Origin: Paracoxiella cheracis
GTDB lineage: Bacteria > Pseudomonadota > Gammaproteobacteria > Coxiellales > Coxiellaceae
Direction: 5' to 3'
NCBI RefSeq assembly: GCF_049348705.1
Contig: NZ_CP186485.1
Location: 248,001-312,000 of the forward strand
Length of the DNA stretch: 64,000 nt
A program made the position numbers and the translations under genes. Below are positions 18,865-27,439 of the stretch, one piece after another; position 1 is the first letter of the stretch, and every line of letters begins with the position of its first letter. A model generated the notes under the pieces. It saw nothing but the letters and a program-made list of their open reading frames with translations, searched no databases and was not told where the DNA came from.

Positions 18865-19058
18865 TGAATACAAAAGAATTGAAAATAAAATCAGTTGATG
18901 AATTAAACACGGAACTGTTGGAGTTACGTAAAGAACAATTTAATTTGCGGATGCAAAAAGGTGTGGGAGAATCCCCTAAGCCGCATTTACATAAACGAGT
19001 TCGTCGCGATATTGCGCGGGTTAAGACGATCCTTAAAGAAAAGGAACGTGAGGTATGA
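18864..19058 (+). CDS. rpmC: 50S ribosomal protein L29
   Basis: 64-residue L29, a two-helix protein near the tunnel exit. KELKIKSVDELNTELLELRK and EQFNLRMQKG are typical, as is the basic second helix HKRVRRDIARVKTILKEKE. Start overlaps rplP; the rpsQ start overlaps its stop. Confidence 0.95.
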   Translation: MNTKELKIKSVDELNTELLELRKEQFNLRMQKGVGESPKPHLHKRVRRDIARVKTILKEKEREV

Positions 19059-19327
19059 TGACTAAGAAAGAAACAGAAGCGCGTACCCTAACGGGGACAG
19101 TTGTTAGTGACAAAATGACTAACACGATTGTCGTGTTAGTAGAACGACGCGTTAAGCATCCAAAATATGGAAAATTTATTCGGCGTTCGACAAAAATCCA
19201 CGCCCATGACAAGGAAAATCAGTGTCGTATCGGTGATTTAGTGACGATAAAAGAAACTCGTCCTATTTCTAAAACAAAGAGCTGGACTTTAGTAGAGATT
19301 AAGGAAAAGGCGGAGAAAGTGAAATGA
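19055..19327 (+). CDS. rpsQ: 30S ribosomal protein S17
   Basis: 90-residue S17, an early 16S rRNA binder. LTGTVVSDKMTNTIVVLVER, HPKYGKFIRRSTKIHAHD and VTIKETRPISKTKSW are conserved OB-fold elements. Two adjacent ATG codons (19055 and 19058) overlap the rpmC stop. Confidence 0.95.
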   Translation: MMTKKETEARTLTGTVVSDKMTNTIVVLVERRVKHPKYGKFIRRSTKIHAHDKENQCRIGDLVTIKETRPISKTKSWTLVEIKEKAEKVK

Positions 19328-19692
19328 TACAGACGCAATCAGTAGTCGATGTGGCAGATAACAGCGGTGCACGACGCGTTATGTGCATTAAAGTACTGGG
19401 CGGATCAAAGCGTCGTTATGCCAGTGTAGGCGATGTGATTAAAGTCAGTATTAAAGAAGCGATTCCTCGTGGCAAGGTAAAAAAAGGGGATGTGATGAAT
19501 GCTGTTGTTGTTCGCACTCGTAAAGGTGTGCGTCGTGATGATGGTTCATTGATTCGCTTTGATAGCAATGCGGTTGTTTTGCTAAACGCACAATTACAAC
19601 CGATCGGAACACGTATTTTTGGTCCGGTAACGCGAGAATTACGAACCGGTAATTTTATGAAAATCGTTTCATTAGCGTTAGAGGTTTTGTAA
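19324..19692 (+). CDS. rplN: 50S ribosomal protein L14
   Basis: 122-residue L14, contacting 16S h14 and the RsfS silencing factor. MIQTQSVVDVADNSGARRVM and FGPVTRELRTGNFMKIVSLA are near-universal. Overlaps the rpsQ stop by four bases and shares a base with the rplX start. Confidence 0.97.
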   Translation: MIQTQSVVDVADNSGARRVMCIKVLGGSKRRYASVGDVIKVSIKEAIPRGKVKKGDVMNAVVVRTRKGVRRDDGSLIRFDSNAVVLLNAQLQPIGTRIFGPVTRELRTGNFMKIVSLALEVL

Positions 19693-20009
19693 TGCAAAAG
19701 ATTAAAAAAGATGACATGGTTGTTGTTCTCGTCGGTAGAGATAAAGGGCGTAGCGGTAAAGTTATTAAAGTTTTGCCGAAAAGCCGTGTCTTAGTGGAAG
19801 GCGTTAACATGGCAAAAAAACATGTTAAACCAAACCCTAATAAAGGTGAGCAAGGCGGAATTCTCGAAAGAGAAGCGGGCATTCATGTTTCGAATGTAGC
19901 CGTATTAAACCCGGTTACTAAAAAAGGCGACCGTGTAGGCATTAAACGACTTGAAGATGGAACGAAGGTTCGCTACTTTAAATCGAATGACGAAGTTATT
20001 GACGTATAA
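19692..20009 (+). CDS. rplX: 50S ribosomal protein L24
   Basis: 105-residue L24, an assembly initiator. The KOW motif lies in KDDMVVVLVGRDKGRSGKV, followed by VEGVNMAKKHVKPNP. It begins at the last base of the rplN stop. Confidence 0.96.
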   Translation: MQKIKKDDMVVVLVGRDKGRSGKVIKVLPKSRVLVEGVNMAKKHVKPNPNKGEQGGILEREAGIHVSNVAVLNPVTKKGDRVGIKRLEDGTKVRYFKSNDEVIDV

Positions 20010-20020
20010 AGGTTTGAACA

Positions 20021-20569
20021 ATGGTCGAATTACAAAAACACTATAAAAAAACGGTTGTGCCGACATTACAAAAAGAATTCGGTTATAAATCCGTTATGGA
20101 AGTTCCGCGTGTGTCTAAAATCACACTGAATATGGGGTTGGGCGAAGCTGTTGCTGATAAAAAAATTATCACAAACGCAACCGATGATCTTGCTAAAATT
20201 TCAGGACAGAAGCCAATCACAACGTTGGCTCGAAAATCGGAAGCGGGTTTCAAGATCCGTGCTGGTTGGCCAATTGGCTGTAAGGTGACGTTGCGTAAAG
20301 ATCGCATGTATGAATTTTTGCAACGACTGATTTCAATTGCTATGCCGCGTATTCGTGACTTTCGTGGTATTAGCTCTAAATCATTTGATGGGCGTGGCAA
20401 TTTCAGTTTGGGCATTCGGGAGCAAATCGTATTTCCGGAAATTGATTATGATAAAATTGATGCGATTCGTGGTTTGGACATTACTATAACCACAACGGCG
20501 AAAACAGACAAAGAAGGTGAAGCACTACTGCGAGCCTTTGGTTTTCCGTTCAAAGAATCGAAAGAGTGA
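20021..20569 (+). CDS. rplE: 50S ribosomal protein L5
   Basis: 182-residue L5, a 5S rRNA binding protein forming bridge B1b with S13. YKKTVVPTLQKEFGYKSVME, NMGLGEAVADKK, RMYEFLQRLI and DFRGISSKSFDGRGNFSLGI are conserved. It sits 11 bases after rplX and 12 bases before rpsN. Confidence 0.97.
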   Translation: MVELQKHYKKTVVPTLQKEFGYKSVMEVPRVSKITLNMGLGEAVADKKIITNATDDLAKISGQKPITTLARKSEAGFKIRAGWPIGCKVTLRKDRMYEFLQRLISIAMPRIRDFRGISSKSFDGRGNFSLGIREQIVFPEIDYDKIDAIRGLDITITTTAKTDKEGEALLRAFGFPFKESKE

Positions 20570-20581
20570 GGCAGATACATT

Positions 20582-20881
20582 ATGGCTAAAACAAGCGTTG
20601 TTCAGCGAAATAAAAAAAGATTGCACAAATCGCAGTCTGCTCGCGTGAAACGTATGCAATTCAAATCAGTGATAAGAAAAGGCAATCCGGATGAGCAGGA
20701 AGCTGCTGTCTTAAAATTGCAAAAATCAGATCGTAATGAAAGCCCTTGTCGTGTGCGTAAGCGTTGCCGGCTCTGTGGCAGACCGTGTGGTACGCTAAGA
20801 AAATTTGGTTTGTGTCGTATTCACTTGCGTGAAGCGGCTATGCGTGGTGATGTGCCTGGTTTGAAAAAGGCAAGTTGGTGA
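20582..20881 (+). CDS. rpsN: 30S ribosomal protein S14, long form with zinc-type cysteines
   Basis: 99-residue S14, a 30S head protein. Length and the C-terminal LREAAMRGDVPGLKKASW are those of the long, normally zinc-free form. Unusually the central motif reads KRCRLCGRPCGTLRKFGLCR followed by IHL, giving a CxxC and a CxxH arrangement like that of the short zinc-binding S14; E. coli lacks these cysteines (from memory RCRQTGRPHGFLRKFGLSR). Zinc binding is an inference. Confidence 0.95.
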   Translation: MAKTSVVQRNKKRLHKSQSARVKRMQFKSVIRKGNPDEQEAAVLKLQKSDRNESPCRVRKRCRLCGRPCGTLRKFGLCRIHLREAAMRGDVPGLKKASW

Positions 20882-20894
20882 GGTGAATTAAATT

Positions 20895-21290
20895 ATGAGT
20901 ATGCAAGATCCAATCGCTGACATGCTGGTTCGCATTCAAAATGCGCAGGCAGTCGCAAAAAAAGAAGTAAAAATGCCTCGCTCTAAACTCAAAATGAGTA
21001 TAGCTAGAGTATTAAAAAACGAAGGTTTTATTGTTGACTATCAAGAAGTCAAAGATGCAGAAAAACCAGAAATGATGATTACGCTTAAATACTATGATGG
21101 TAAACCGGTTATTTCCGAATTAGAGCGTCGCAGTCGACCTGGATTGCCTGTTTATGAAAATAAGAATGAATTACCCACTGTGAAAAACGGTTTAGGTATT
21201 GTGATTGTTTCGACTTCAAAGGGTGTGATGTCGGATCGTGAAGCTCGTCGTCTTGGAGAAGGTGGCGAAATATTGTGTTACGTGAGCTAG
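20895..21290 (+). CDS. rpsH: 30S ribosomal protein S8
   Basis: 131-residue S8, which in E. coli represses the spc operon. MQDPIADMLVRIQNAQAV and the C-terminal LGIVIVSTSKGVMSDREARR are typical. GGTG precedes the start ATGAGTATG; either ATG is possible. Confidence 0.96.
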   Translation: MSMQDPIADMLVRIQNAQAVAKKEVKMPRSKLKMSIARVLKNEGFIVDYQEVKDAEKPEMMITLKYYDGKPVISELERRSRPGLPVYENKNELPTVKNGLGIVIVSTSKGVMSDREARRLGEGGEILCYVS

Positions 21291-21299
21291 GAGTTAGTC

Positions 21300-21836
21300 A
21301 TGGTAAGTCGTGTTGCAAAAAATCCGATTGAAATACCAACTAGCGTAGAAGTGAAGTTGGTTGGACAAGAAATTATAGTGAAAGGCAAGTTGGGTCAATT
21401 ATCTCAACAAGTTCCTGCTGTTGTAAAAGTAACGCAAACGGATAACGTATTACAGTTTAATCCGGCTAATGGTGACCAAGAGTCCAACGCATTAGCAGGT
21501 ACGAGTCGTGCTTTAGTTAGTAATATGGTGCACGGCGTTTCCGAAGGATTTCAGCGTGAGTTAGTCATGGTGGGCGTGGGTTATCGTGCGAAAGCGCAAG
21601 GAAAAACATTGAACTTAACGGTAGGATTATCGCATCCCGTTAACATCACTATGCCAGATGATATAACTGTTGAAACACCAAGTGCTACGGAAATTGTTTT
21701 AAAGGGACCCAACAAACAAAAAGTTTGTCAAATAGCAGCGAATATTCGCGCGGTAAGACCACCTGAGCCTTACAAAGGCAAAGGTATTCGATATAAAGAT
21801 GAGCATATTGTTCGTAAAGAGGCTAAGAAGAAATAA
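21300..21836 (+). CDS. rplF: 50S ribosomal protein L6
   Basis: 178-residue L6 near the factor-binding site. SRVAKNPIEIPTSVEVKL at the N-terminus and IRAVRPPEPYKGKGIRYKDE at the C-terminus are diagnostic. The stop shares its last base with the rplR start. Confidence 0.97.
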   Translation: MVSRVAKNPIEIPTSVEVKLVGQEIIVKGKLGQLSQQVPAVVKVTQTDNVLQFNPANGDQESNALAGTSRALVSNMVHGVSEGFQRELVMVGVGYRAKAQGKTLNLTVGLSHPVNITMPDDITVETPSATEIVLKGPNKQKVCQIAANIRAVRPPEPYKGKGIRYKDEHIVRKEAKKK

Positions 21837-22189
21837 TGGATAAGCAAAAAAAACGAATTCGCCGAGCTAGAAAAGCTCGAGCAAAAATAAAACAATTAGG
21901 TGTTGTGCGTCTTTCTGTGCACCGTTCACTTAATAATATTTATGCGCAATTAATTTCGCCGTGCGGTTCAAAAGTATTGGCATCTGCTTCATCGCTAGAA
22001 AAAATTGTGCGAGATAAACACAAGCACTGCGGCAATAAAGGAGCTGCAGCGATGGTAGGTCAATTAATTGCAGAGCGTGGATCAAAAGCCGGTATTAAAA
22101 AAGTCGCCTTTGATCGCGCTGGCTATCAATATCATGGTCGAGTGAGTGCGTTGGCAGAGGCTGCGCGCGAAGCAGGCCTTGATTTTTAA
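21836..22189 (+). CDS. rplR: 50S ribosomal protein L18
   Basis: 117-residue L18, bound to 5S rRNA with L5 and L25. Basic N-terminus (DKQKKRIRRARKARAKIK), VVRLSVHRSLNNIYAQLI, and FDRAGYQYHGRVSALAEAAR are conserved. Confidence 0.96.
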   Translation: MDKQKKRIRRARKARAKIKQLGVVRLSVHRSLNNIYAQLISPCGSKVLASASSLEKIVRDKHKHCGNKGAAAMVGQLIAERGSKAGIKKVAFDRAGYQYHGRVSALAEAAREAGLDF

Positions 22190-22204
22190 TGGGGTAATAT
22201 TTTT

Positions 22205-22711
22205 ATGCAAAGTGCAGGTTCTGATACTACAACCGATGGTATACTAGAAAAATTAGTCGCAGTAAGACGCACGGCGAAAGTGGTTAAAGGCGGCCGTGTC
22301 TTTGGTTTTTCTGCTCTCGTTGTCGCCGGTAATGGTGATGGCAAGGTGGGCTATGGCTTAGGTAAAGCAAAAGAAGTGCCTGCTGCTATACAGAAAGCGA
22401 CAGAAAACGCACGTCGTAACATGATCCAAGTGAACTTGAAAGGCACGACGTTGTATCACGCGATTAAAGCGCGACATGCATCGAGTACTGTGTTAATGTT
22501 GCCAGCCTCTGAAGGTACTGGTGTGATTGCAGGTAGTGCAATGCGCGCCATATTTGAAGTCATGGGAATTGAAAACATTTTATCAAAATGTATTGGTTCA
22601 TCTAACCCCATTAATGTCGTACGAGCGACATTTAAAGGGTTGCAAGAAATGGAAACACTGGAATCCATGGCTGCAAAGCGTGGCAAGACGGTTGAAGAAA
22701 TTGTAGGTTGA
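22205..22711 (+). CDS. rpsE: 30S ribosomal protein S5
   Basis: 168-residue S5, involved in decoding fidelity and the mRNA helicase activity of the ribosome. LVAVRRTAKVVKGGRVFGFS, GDGKVGYGLGKAKEVPAAI and IENILSKCIGSSNPINVVRA are present, with wild-type-like sequence at the spectinomycin loop (VKGGRVFGFSA). Confidence 0.96.
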   Translation: MQSAGSDTTTDGILEKLVAVRRTAKVVKGGRVFGFSALVVAGNGDGKVGYGLGKAKEVPAAIQKATENARRNMIQVNLKGTTLYHAIKARHASSTVLMLPASEGTGVIAGSAMRAIFEVMGIENILSKCIGSSNPINVVRATFKGLQEMETLESMAAKRGKTVEEIVG

Positions 22712-22718
22712 AGACGTC

Positions 22719-22904
22719 ATGGCAAAAAAGACAGTAAGAGTAAAATTAATCAAAAGCAAGTTTGGTCGTAAACCTGGTCATCGCGCTTGTGTGGAAGGTT
22801 TGGGCCTACGAAAAATACATCAAACGGTAGAAGTGGAAGACACATCTTGCAATCGCGGCATGATTAATAAAGTCTCCTACTTACTTGAAGTTGAGGAAAA
22901 ATAA
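22719..22904 (+). CDS. rpmD: 50S ribosomal protein L30
   Basis: 61-residue L30. KTVRVKLIKSKFGRKPGHRA and LGLRKIHQTVEVEDTSCNRG are the conserved core. It ends directly at a hairpin with a T-rich tail. Confidence 0.94.
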   Translation: MAKKTVRVKLIKSKFGRKPGHRACVEGLGLRKIHQTVEVEDTSCNRGMINKVSYLLEVEEK

Positions 22905-22930
22905 AAATCCTTTCGGGATTTTTATTTTCT
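22903..22930 (+). terminator. hairpin with T-rich tail after rpmD
   Basis: AAAAATCC (22903-22910) pairs perfectly with GGATTTTT (22916-22923) around the loop TTTCG, and T-rich sequence follows. The stem begins within the rpmD stop codon. It would separate an rpmD-ending transcript from rplO-secY, or act as a partial attenuator inside the spc operon. Confidence 0.6.
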
Positions 22931-22997
22931 GAGAGTATTTCGTTTGCGATAGAATATCGGTGCAAGAGTAATACGCGAAGAATAAGAGAATTAAAAA

Positions 22998-23438
22998 ATG
23001 ACAATGCAATTAAATACGTTAAAGCCGCAAGCTGGCGCTAAAAAAGCAAAAACGCGAGTCGGTCGTGGTATCGGTTCAGGTTTAGGCAAAACGTGTGGTC
23101 GAGGCCATAAAGGCCAGCACTCGCGTGCGGGTGGTTATCACAAAACTGGGTTTGAAGGCGGACAAATGCCACTGCAACGCAGAATACCTAAGTTTGGTTT
23201 TAACTCAAGGAAAGCGTTGACCCGTGCCGAAGTTCGATTACATGAATTAAATACGGTTGATGCAAAGGTGATTGATATGGCAGCATTAGTAGCAGCTAAC
23301 ATTATTAATCGCCAAGTCAAACAAGTGAAAATATTTGTTTCTGGAGAATTAAAAAAACCAGTCACTGTTCGTGGATTAAAACTAACGAAAGGTGCTAAAG
23401 CAGCAGTTGAAGCGGCGGGTGGCAAGGTAGAAGAGTAA
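22998..23438 (+). CDS. rplO: 50S ribosomal protein L15
   Basis: 146-residue L15. LNTLKPQAGAKKAKTRVGRG, SGLGKTCGRGHKGQHSRAG and FEGGQMPLQRRIPKFGF are diagnostic. ATG 22998 or 23004 could start; both leave the LNTLKP core intact. A 93-base gap with the rpmD hairpin separates it from the gene before; secY follows after one base. Confidence 0.96.
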   Translation: MTMQLNTLKPQAGAKKAKTRVGRGIGSGLGKTCGRGHKGQHSRAGGYHKTGFEGGQMPLQRRIPKFGFNSRKALTRAEVRLHELNTVDAKVIDMAALVAANIINRQVKQVKIFVSGELKKPVTVRGLKLTKGAKAAVEAAGGKVEE

Positions 23439-23439
23439 G

Positions 23440-24768
23440 ATGGCAAAATCGAAACTGGGCGCATCACTAACAGGAGGCGGACTAGGCGAATTAAAAAAAC
23501 GCTTACTGTTTGTGCTTATTGGTATCATTGTATACCGATTGGGCGCTTATGTACCAGTGCCGGGTTTAGATCCATCAAAGCTTGCTCTTTTATTTCAACA
23601 ACATGCTTCTGGATTTTTGGGCATGTTTAATATGTTTTCCGGTGGCGCTTTAAGCCGGATGACGATTTTTGCATTAGGTGTGATGCCGTACATTTCATCG
23701 TCGATCATTATTCAAATGTACGGACAGATTTCACCGAAAATGAAGCAATTGCAAAAAGAAGGTGAAGCAGGTAAGCGTAAAATAAATCAGTATACGCGCT
23801 ATGGAACTGTAATTTTGTCGGTGCTGCAATCCGTTTTTATGACAAAATGGTTGGTAAGCAGCGGTATAGCGCTAAATCCTGATTTTGGATTTTATTTTAC
23901 ATCGGTTGTCACATTGGTAACAGGAACGATGTTCCTCATGTGGCTCGGTGAACAAATGACGGAGCGGGGTGTTGGGAATGGTATATCATTAATCATTTTT
24001 GCGAGTATCGTCTCACGCTTTCCATCGGCAATAGGTCAGATATTTACGCAAGTGCGCCAAGGGCAAATGTCTGTGCTGACTCTATTGTTTTTGATTGCCG
24101 TTATTGTGATCGTGACGTTGGTTGTTGTATTTTTTGAGCGTGCACAACGACGCATTACGATCAACTATGCAAAACGTCAACAGGGTCGGAAGTTATATGC
24201 AGCGCAAAGCAGTCATCTTCCGTTAAAAATAAATATGGCAGGTGTGATTCCTGTGATCTTTGCGCAGAGTATTATTTTATTTCCTGGTGCTGTTGCCAAA
24301 TTTATGGCATCCGTGAAGGGATTGGGTTGGTTAAATACCGTGTCGTTAGCCTTGTCTTACGGACAACCTGCGTATATTGTGATTTTTGCGATCACTGTTA
24401 TATTTTTTAGTTTCTTTTATACGGCGTTGGTGTTTAGCCCGAAAGAAACAGCGGACAACTTAAAAAAATCCGGGGCATTTATTCCAGGTATACGTCCTGG
24501 AGAGCAAACAGCCCAATACGTTGACAAAGTCATGTTTCGTTTAACGTTAGTGGGTTCTGTTTACTTGGCATTAGTAGCATTGCTGCCGCAGTTTTTGATT
24601 TTGGCATGGAATGTTCCTTTCTATTTTGGGGGGACTTCGTTATTGATCGTCGTTGTGGTGATCATGGACTTTATGTCGCAAGTGCAAGCTCATTTGATGA
24701 GTCATCAATATGAGTCGCTAATGAAGAAATCAGGCGCCAAAGGGTCAAAAATTGGCTTGATTCGTTAA
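23440..24768 (+). CDS. secY: preprotein translocase subunit SecY
   Basis: 442-residue channel subunit of SecYEG, ten predicted membrane helices in the inner membrane. Signatures: RLGAYVPVPGLDP in helix 1, the plug/helix 2 region SRMTIFALGVMPYISSSIII, GNGISLIIFA, and GVIPVIFAQSI, with the ribosome-contacting loop AQRRITINYAKRQQGRK. Located between rplO and rpmJ, as usual in the spc operon. Confidence 0.98.
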   Translation: MAKSKLGASLTGGGLGELKKRLLFVLIGIIVYRLGAYVPVPGLDPSKLALLFQQHASGFLGMFNMFSGGALSRMTIFALGVMPYISSSIIIQMYGQISPKMKQLQKEGEAGKRKINQYTRYGTVILSVLQSVFMTKWLVSSGIALNPDFGFYFTSVVTLVTGTMFLMWLGEQMTERGVGNGISLIIFASIVSRFPSAIGQIFTQVRQGQMSVLTLLFLIAVIVIVTLVVVFFERAQRRITINYAKRQQGRKLYAAQSSHLPLKINMAGVIPVIFAQSIILFPGAVAKFMASVKGLGWLNTVSLALSYGQPAYIVIFAITVIFFSFFYTALVFSPKETADNLKKSGAFIPGIRPGEQTAQYVDKVMFRLTLVGSVYLALVALLPQFLILAWNVPFYFGGTSLLIVVVVIMDFMSQVQAHLMSHQYESLMKKSGAKGSKIGLIR

Positions 24769-24781
24769 ATGGGGAAGTACA

Positions 24782-24895
24782 ATGAAAGTAAGAGCTTCAG
24801 TAAAAAGAATTTGTCGGCATTGTAAGGTGATTCGCCGCAAACGAGTGGTACGGGTCATCTGTAAAGATGCTCGCCATAAACAGCGGCAGAAATAG
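24782..24895 (+). CDS. rpmJ: 50S ribosomal protein L36
   Basis: 37-residue L36: MKVRASVKRICRHCKVIRRK then RVVRVICKDARHKQRQK. The zinc ligands C11, C14, C27 and H32 are all present, so this is the zinc-binding form. GGGGAAG lies upstream of ATG 24782. It occupies its standard place after secY. Confidence 0.95.
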   Translation: MKVRASVKRICRHCKVIRRKRVVRVICKDARHKQRQK

Positions 24896-25009
24896 GGATT
24901 AGGACTGGGGATTAAGGATTAAAAGGTTAGAGGCCCTTGATTTTTAAAGAGACGAAGGGTATTCTAAACCACTTTTTTGTAGAAATATTAACAGGTTGGA
25001 GCGAATTTT

Positions 25010-25369
25010 ATGGTTGCTCGTATAGCGGGAGTCAACATACCAGACAATAAGCATGCAAGAATTGCCTTGCAATCTATATACGGCATAGGAGGTACGCTTG
25101 CTGTGCGTATCTGTCAGTCGGCTGGTGTGAATCCAGCTATGAAGGTTGGTGACCTTTCAGATGCCGATTTAGAGGCACTGCGTAATGAGGTTGCTAAACA
25201 CACTGTAGAAGGGGACCTGCGACGGGAGCGTTCTATGGACATCAAACGTAAGATGGACTTAGGCTGCTATACAGGTATTCGTCATAGAAAAGGGTTACCC
25301 GTACGTGGGCAGCGAACAAAGACTAATGCTCGTACACGCAAAGGTAAACGTAAACCGATTCGAAGTTAA
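25010..25369 (+). CDS. rpsM: 30S ribosomal protein S13
   Basis: 119-residue S13, contacting the P-site tRNA and L5. ARIAGVNIPDNKHARIALQS, YGIG, and the C-terminal GLPVRGQRTKTNARTRKGKR are conserved. The preceding 114 bases hold no gene, only GGATTAG-type short repeats and a TTGGAGCG ribosome binding site. Confidence 0.96.
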   Translation: MVARIAGVNIPDNKHARIALQSIYGIGGTLAVRICQSAGVNPAMKVGDLSDADLEALRNEVAKHTVEGDLRRERSMDIKRKMDLGCYTGIRHRKGLPVRGQRTKTNARTRKGKRKPIRS

Positions 25370-25389
25370 GTTAGGTAAAAGGCTCACTT

Positions 25390-25761
25390 ATGGCAAAGAA
25401 ACGACATAGAAAAGTCACTGAAGGTATTGCTCACATTCAAGCGACCTTCAACAATACAAAGATCAGTATTTCTGATCCTCAAGGCAATGTGCTGGCTTTT
25501 AAATCAGCCGGCGGTTCAGGGTTCAAAGGCTCACGTAAGGGGACCCCTTATGGCGCCCAGCTTGCTTCTGAAGAGTTGGCGAGAATGGTAAAAGAGCACT
25601 TTGGCTTAAGACGCGTTGCAGTCAAAGCAAAAGGTCCGGGTGCTGGCCGTGATTCTGCGATTCGTGGATTGCGAACAGGCGGTTTAGAGATCTTCAGACT
25701 TGAAGATATAACTCCACTGCCGCATAACGGTTGTCGTCCACGAAAGAAACGTCGAGTTTAA
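25390..25761 (+). CDS. rpsK: 30S ribosomal protein S11
   Basis: 123-residue S11 of the 30S platform. GIAHIQATFNNTKISISDPQ, SAGGSGFKGSRKGTPYGAQ and the C-terminal HNGCRPRKKRRV are typical. Starts 20 bases after rpsM. Confidence 0.97.
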   Translation: MAKKRHRKVTEGIAHIQATFNNTKISISDPQGNVLAFKSAGGSGFKGSRKGTPYGAQLASEELARMVKEHFGLRRVAVKAKGPGAGRDSAIRGLRTGGLEIFRLEDITPLPHNGCRPRKKRRV

Positions 25762-25781
25762 AAGATGAGGTTTTAAAAAAA

Positions 25782-26402
25782 ATGGCAAGATACTTAGGTC
25801 CAAAATGTCGATTATCTCGACGCGAGAAGACTGATCTACAACTAAAGAGTGGTATTCGAGCGATCGATACGAAATGCAATCTCGAACGCATTCCTGGACA
25901 ACATTGGCAGCGTCGTGGTCGTACGACTGACTACGGTGTTCAGTTGCGAATGAAACAACTAATTCGACGGTACTATGATGTTTTAGAAAGACAGTTTCGT
26001 AAATATTATCAACAAGCCGATCGATTAAAAGGTTCGACAGGTGATAATCTTTTAAAGTTGCTTGAATCTCGTCTGGATAACGTAGTTTATCGAATGGGTT
26101 TTGCGGCAACACGTGCCGAAGCAAGACAGCTTGTCAGCCATAAAGCCGTATTAATCAATGGGGAAGTTGTCAATATTCCATCCTATCAAGTGAGCTCTAA
26201 CGATGTTGTTGAAATTCGCAGTAAAGCAAAAGGCCAATTGCGAATTAAGGCGGCGCTAGATTTAGCGCAACAACGTGGGCAAATGTCATGGATAGCTGTA
26301 GATACGAAGAAAATGTCTGGAACTTTTAAAGGTGAGCCTGATGTAACAGAGCTTCCAGCAGAGTTCAAGATCAATCTCGTTGTCGAATTGTATTCTAAAT
26401 AA
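25782..26402 (+). CDS. rpsD: 30S ribosomal protein S4
   Basis: 206 residues from ATG 25782 (MARYLGPKCRLSRREKTDL), exactly the family length; an upstream reading into rpsK is not needed. S4 initiates 30S assembly, represses the alpha operon in E. coli and acts in rrn antitermination. The S4 RNA-binding domain (LESRLDNVVYRMGFAATRAE, ARQLVSHKAVLINGEVVNIP) is intact. Confidence 0.97.
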   Translation: MARYLGPKCRLSRREKTDLQLKSGIRAIDTKCNLERIPGQHWQRRGRTTDYGVQLRMKQLIRRYYDVLERQFRKYYQQADRLKGSTGDNLLKLLESRLDNVVYRMGFAATRAEARQLVSHKAVLINGEVVNIPSYQVSSNDVVEIRSKAKGQLRIKAALDLAQQRGQMSWIAVDTKKMSGTFKGEPDVTELPAEFKINLVVELYSK

Positions 26403-26413
26403 GGGGTATATGT

Positions 26414-27397
26414 ATGCAAGATATTTATAAATCGTTTTTAACACCTAAAAATATACAGGTTCAAGTGGTCACCCCTAACCACTTTAGAATTACCTTAGAA
26501 CCACTCGAGCGTGGTTTTGGACACACCTTAGGTAATGCATTGCGACGGATTTTGCTTTCCTCAATGCCAGGTGCGGCTATTGTTGAAGCGACTATTGATG
26601 GTGTTTTACATGAATACAGTTCGATTGAAGGTGTCCGTGAAGATGTCGTTGATATTTTACTCAATCTAAAAGGTGTTGCGATCAGGCTCGAAGGTCGTGA
26701 TCAAGCAACATTAACTTTGAATAAAAAAGGCGCGGGTCCGGTAACAGCCGCAGATATTCAAGCAGATCACGGCGTAGAAATCGTTAATCCTGAACATGTG
26801 TTAGCACATCTCACCAAAGATGGTGAAATCAACATGACACTGAAAATAGCTTTGGGACGTGGTTATGAGCCTGCTAGCACAAGAGCTGCTGTCGAAGAAT
26901 CGCGTTCAGTAGGTTCGTTATTGTTGGATGCTTCTTTTAGTCCAGTAAAACGCGTTACCTATCAAGTTGAAAATGCACGTGTTGAAAAACGCACAGACTT
27001 AGACAAACTCATTATCGACTTAGAAACTAATGGAACCTTAAATCCAGAAGAAGCTATTCGACGCTCCGCTACGATTTTACAGCATCAATTAGCGGCTTTC
27101 GTGGAATTACAGCACGAAGAACGTAGGGAATCATCCTCGAAAGAAGAGCGAATAGATCCATTATTGCTTCGACCGGTGGATGATCTTGAGCTGACAGTTC
27201 GCGCGGCTAATTGTCTTAAAGCAGAGAACATTTATTACATTGGCGATCTTGTTCAACGCTCTGAAACAGATTTGTTGAAAACGCCAAACTTAGGTAAAAA
27301 ATCATTAACGGAAATTAAAGGTGTCTTAGCACAACGTGGTTTAAGCTTGGGCATGGTGATAGACCAATGGCCTCCAGCAGATTTGCAAGACAGATAA
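26414..27397 (+). CDS. rpoA: RNA polymerase alpha subunit
   Basis: 327-residue alpha subunit. The N-terminal dimerisation domain has LEPLERGFGHTLGNALRRIL and the acidic linker region lies near residue 240 (EERRESSSKEERID). The C-terminal domain that binds UP elements and activators has ELTVRAANCLKAENIYYIGD and LGKKSLTEIKGVLAQRGLSL. Eleven bases after rpsD, before rplQ. Confidence 0.98.
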   Translation: MQDIYKSFLTPKNIQVQVVTPNHFRITLEPLERGFGHTLGNALRRILLSSMPGAAIVEATIDGVLHEYSSIEGVREDVVDILLNLKGVAIRLEGRDQATLTLNKKGAGPVTAADIQADHGVEIVNPEHVLAHLTKDGEINMTLKIALGRGYEPASTRAAVEESRSVGSLLLDASFSPVKRVTYQVENARVEKRTDLDKLIIDLETNGTLNPEEAIRRSATILQHQLAAFVELQHEERRESSSKEERIDPLLLRPVDDLELTVRAANCLKAENIYYIGDLVQRSETDLLKTPNLGKKSLTEIKGVLAQRGLSLGMVIDQWPPADLQDR

Positions 27398-27439
27398 AAA
27401 TAAGGTACTCGCAGCAAGCCTGCGATGGGAGAAATAGAA

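Noticed and set aside
24896..25009. A small gene between rpmJ and rpsM
   Set aside because: Only short GGATTAGG-like words and a ribosome binding site are visible; similar words occur at about 36896-36909.
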